Source: Thermococcus sp. CX2 (GTDB lineage Archaea; Methanobacteriota_B; Thermococci; Thermococcales; Thermococcaceae). From it: DNA of 42,461 nt. This document shows positions 41,770 to 42,461 of this stretch, one piece after another (position 1 is the first letter of the stretch; every line of letters begins with the position of its first letter). The DNA is taken from NCBI RefSeq assembly GCF_012027555.1, contig NZ_SNUQ01000007.1:1-42461 (forward strand), written 5' to 3'. The translations under genes and the position numbers were made by a program. The notes under the pieces are model-generated. The model was not told the origin of the DNA. It ran no database searches and saw only the letters and a program-made list of their open reading frames with translations.

Positions 41770-41822
41770 CAAACTTCGCAAAGGCAAAGTTTGGCCAAAA
41801 TTAGTCAACTGTTATAAAGTTG
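41770..41822. repeat. Cluster of short inverted repeats upstream of the DtxR-type gene
   Basis: Three palindromic elements follow one another: CAAACTT-N10-AAGTTTG (41770-41793), the perfect palindrome TTTGGCCAAA (41790-41799), and CAACT-N7-AGTTG (41806-41822). They lie upstream of the promoter of the regulator gene. They may be regulator sites or remains of an insertion; no gene is seen here. Confidence 0.4.
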
Positions 41823-41907
41823 GTCTTTAACGTCGCATTCCTAGTTAAGCTACAGGTTTATTTTGGGGTCCTCATTGAAAGGACTATTGAAAGAGTTCCT
41901 CCAAAAC

Positions 41908-41926
41908 TGACGCCCTACGGGCGTCA
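41908..41926. repeat. Perfect GC-rich hairpin TGACGCCC-TAC-GGGCGTCA
   Basis: TGACGCCC pairs with GGGCGTCA around a three-base TAC loop. Read on the minus strand it is followed by AGTTTTGG, so it could be a terminator, or the end hairpin of an IS200/IS605-type element. The segment from 41827 to 42086 holds no open gene I can support. Confidence 0.65.
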
Positions 41927-42028
41927 TCTTAACTCCGAACCAGCAGGGGATGAACAGTCAAACAAGGAACCCACAAAAACATAACCAACAATTAATGAAC
42001 GCTCTCTCAAAACTCAGTCATATAAAGC

Positions 42029-42097
42029 ATTCAAAAACTTTCTGCTATCCGTCAAGGGCGCCTGAACGAAGTGAAAGCGGCGCTTTTGTCAGAAAGG
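42029..42097. repeat. Long imperfect hairpin next to tRNA-Lys
   Basis: CTTTCTG (about 42038-42044) pairs with CAGAAAG (about 42090-42096), and inside it CAAGGGCGCC pairs with GGCGCTTTTG (with two G-U pairs on the plus strand RNA) around a 16-base loop TGAACGAAGTGAAAGC. On the minus strand the stem is followed by TTTTTG, which can terminate the tRNA-Lys transcript. It may also be a structured RNA or the end of an old mobile element. Confidence 0.5.
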
Positions 42098-42102
42098 GCT
42101 GA

Positions 42103-42180
42103 TGGCGGGCCGGACGGGATTCGAACCCGCGGCCACGGGGTTAAAAGCCCCGCGCTCTAACCAGGCTGAGCTACCGGCCC
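42103..42180 (-). tRNA. tRNA-Lys (anticodon UUU)
   Basis: On the minus strand a full cloverleaf starts at 42180 with GGGCCGG, has the D-loop AGCTCAGCCTGGTTAGAGC, an anticodon loop CTTTTAA inside a CGGGG/CCCCG stem, the T-arm GCGGGTTCGAATCCCGT and ends CCGGCCCG with an encoded CCA (42103-42105). The UUU anticodon reads lysine codons. There is no intron. A TATA box of its own lies upstream at 42205-42218. Confidence 0.97.
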
Positions 42181-42203
42181 ATCCCGATGGGATAACAGGG
42201 GGA

Positions 42204-42219
42204 CATCTTAAAAACTTTA
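42204..42219 (-). promoter_or_regulatory. Promoter of tRNA-Lys
   Basis: The minus strand reads GTAAAGTTTTTAAGATG, a TATA box about 30-35 bases upstream of the tRNA-Lys 5' end at 42180. It suggests the tRNA is not only read through from the rRNA. Confidence 0.5.
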
Positions 42220-42286
42220 CCCCGGCGAGCTTAGGTTTCAAACCCAGTACCGACTGCCACAGAATTTGATGCTTAGAAACTTGGGA

Positions 42287-42364
42287 TGGCGCCCGGGTCG
42301 GGATTTGAACCCGAGTCACGGGAGTGACAGTCCCGTATGATGGGCCTGGCTACACCACCCGGGC
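42287..42364 (-). tRNA. tRNA-Asp (anticodon GUC)
   Basis: On the minus strand the cloverleaf starts GCCCGGG at 42364, has the anticodon loop CTGTCAC within a CGGGA/TCCCG stem (anticodon GUC, aspartate), the T-arm CTCGGGTTCAAATCCCGA and ends CCCGGGCG with encoded CCA (42287-42289). It begins only 8 bases after the 5S rRNA 3' end, so the two are probably one transcript, the usual Thermococcales arrangement. Confidence 0.97.
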
Positions 42365-42372
42365 ATGTGAAT

Positions 42373-42461
42373 AGTGGCCGGCGGCGTCCCCGGTTTCCCG
42401 CCCCCTCTCGGAGGGCAGTACACCCGGGATCGCTGGCGGGCTTAACTTCCGGGGTCGAAAC
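42373..42461 (-). rRNA. 5S ribosomal RNA (3' part, cut by the window end)
   Basis: Read on the minus strand, the last 89 bases match the 3' two thirds of archaeal 5S rRNA: CGACCCCGGAAGTTAAGCCC, then GCCAGCGATCCCGGGTGTAC and TGCCCTCCGAGAGGGGGCGG, ending GACGCCGCCGGCCACT. The 5' third lies beyond the window. Its closeness to tRNA-Asp is the typical 5S-tRNA-Asp linkage. Confidence 0.93.

Noticed and set aside
1-42461. CRISPR array or cas genes
   Set aside because: No regularly spaced direct repeats of 24-37 bases and no Cas-like proteins were seen on either strand.

Overview
The window is chromosomal DNA of a hyperthermophilic euryarchaeon of the genus Thermococcus or a very close relative. The evidence is the family B DNA polymerase, the psmA-SBDS-exosome operon, the Hef-associated nuclease (HAN), archaeal SepF, GGTG-type ribosome binding sites, TATA boxes 25-40 bases upstream of starts, and very tight gene packing. 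The polymerase and the general gene style recall Thermococcus onnurineus or T. kodakarensis, but I cannot assign a species.

Left part (1-4950): the end of a sodium-pumping biotin-dependent decarboxylase operon (biotin carrier and beta subunit), a four-CBS protein, homoserine dehydrogenase, an ASCH protein, a ZPR1 zinc finger protein and SepF. From 4942 to 5527 there is no intact gene; it holds a decayed membrane-protein gene with two apparent frameshifts. From 9355 down to 5528 runs the proteasome/exosome operon psmA-SBDS-rrp4-rrp41-rrp42, with coupled or nearly touching genes.

Middle (9400-31900): small membrane proteins, a HIT protein, a MazG-like pyrophosphohydrolase, iorA without a neighbouring iorB, a DUF4152-type protein, a HEPN-like protein, an AI-2E transporter overlapping a nicotinamidase tail to tail, a DUF2240 protein, a hotdog thioesterase, a PadR-MFS operon with a striking tandem palindromic operator, HAN, a second MFS transporter, an S-layer-like secreted protein, a DUF2391 membrane protein coupled to a Toprim-type protein, a HAD hydrolase, intein-free polB, an NSUN-type RNA m5C methyltransferase and a second secreted protein.

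Right part (31960-42461): AMMECR1, an MTH1187-DUF373-coiled-coil operon, an endonuclease IV-like protein, a P1 (DmpA-type) peptidase, an ABC transporter (fused permease plus ATPase), an NCS2 purine permease, a DtxR-family regulator, tRNA-Lys(UUU), tRNA-Asp(GUC) and the 3' part of a 5S rRNA. The space between the regulator and tRNA-Lys carries two strong hairpins and no gene.

The best hidden signals are two complete C/D box guide RNAs. One (24564-24619, +) sits exactly downstream of a TATA box and makes a false N-terminal extension of the DUF2391 gene. The other (14397-14451, -) overlaps the last codons and stop of the HEPN-like gene. One guide of each appears complementary to a conserved rRNA sequence that I recall (16S and 23S respectively), and this must be checked by alignment. 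I found no CRISPR array, intact transposase or prophage.
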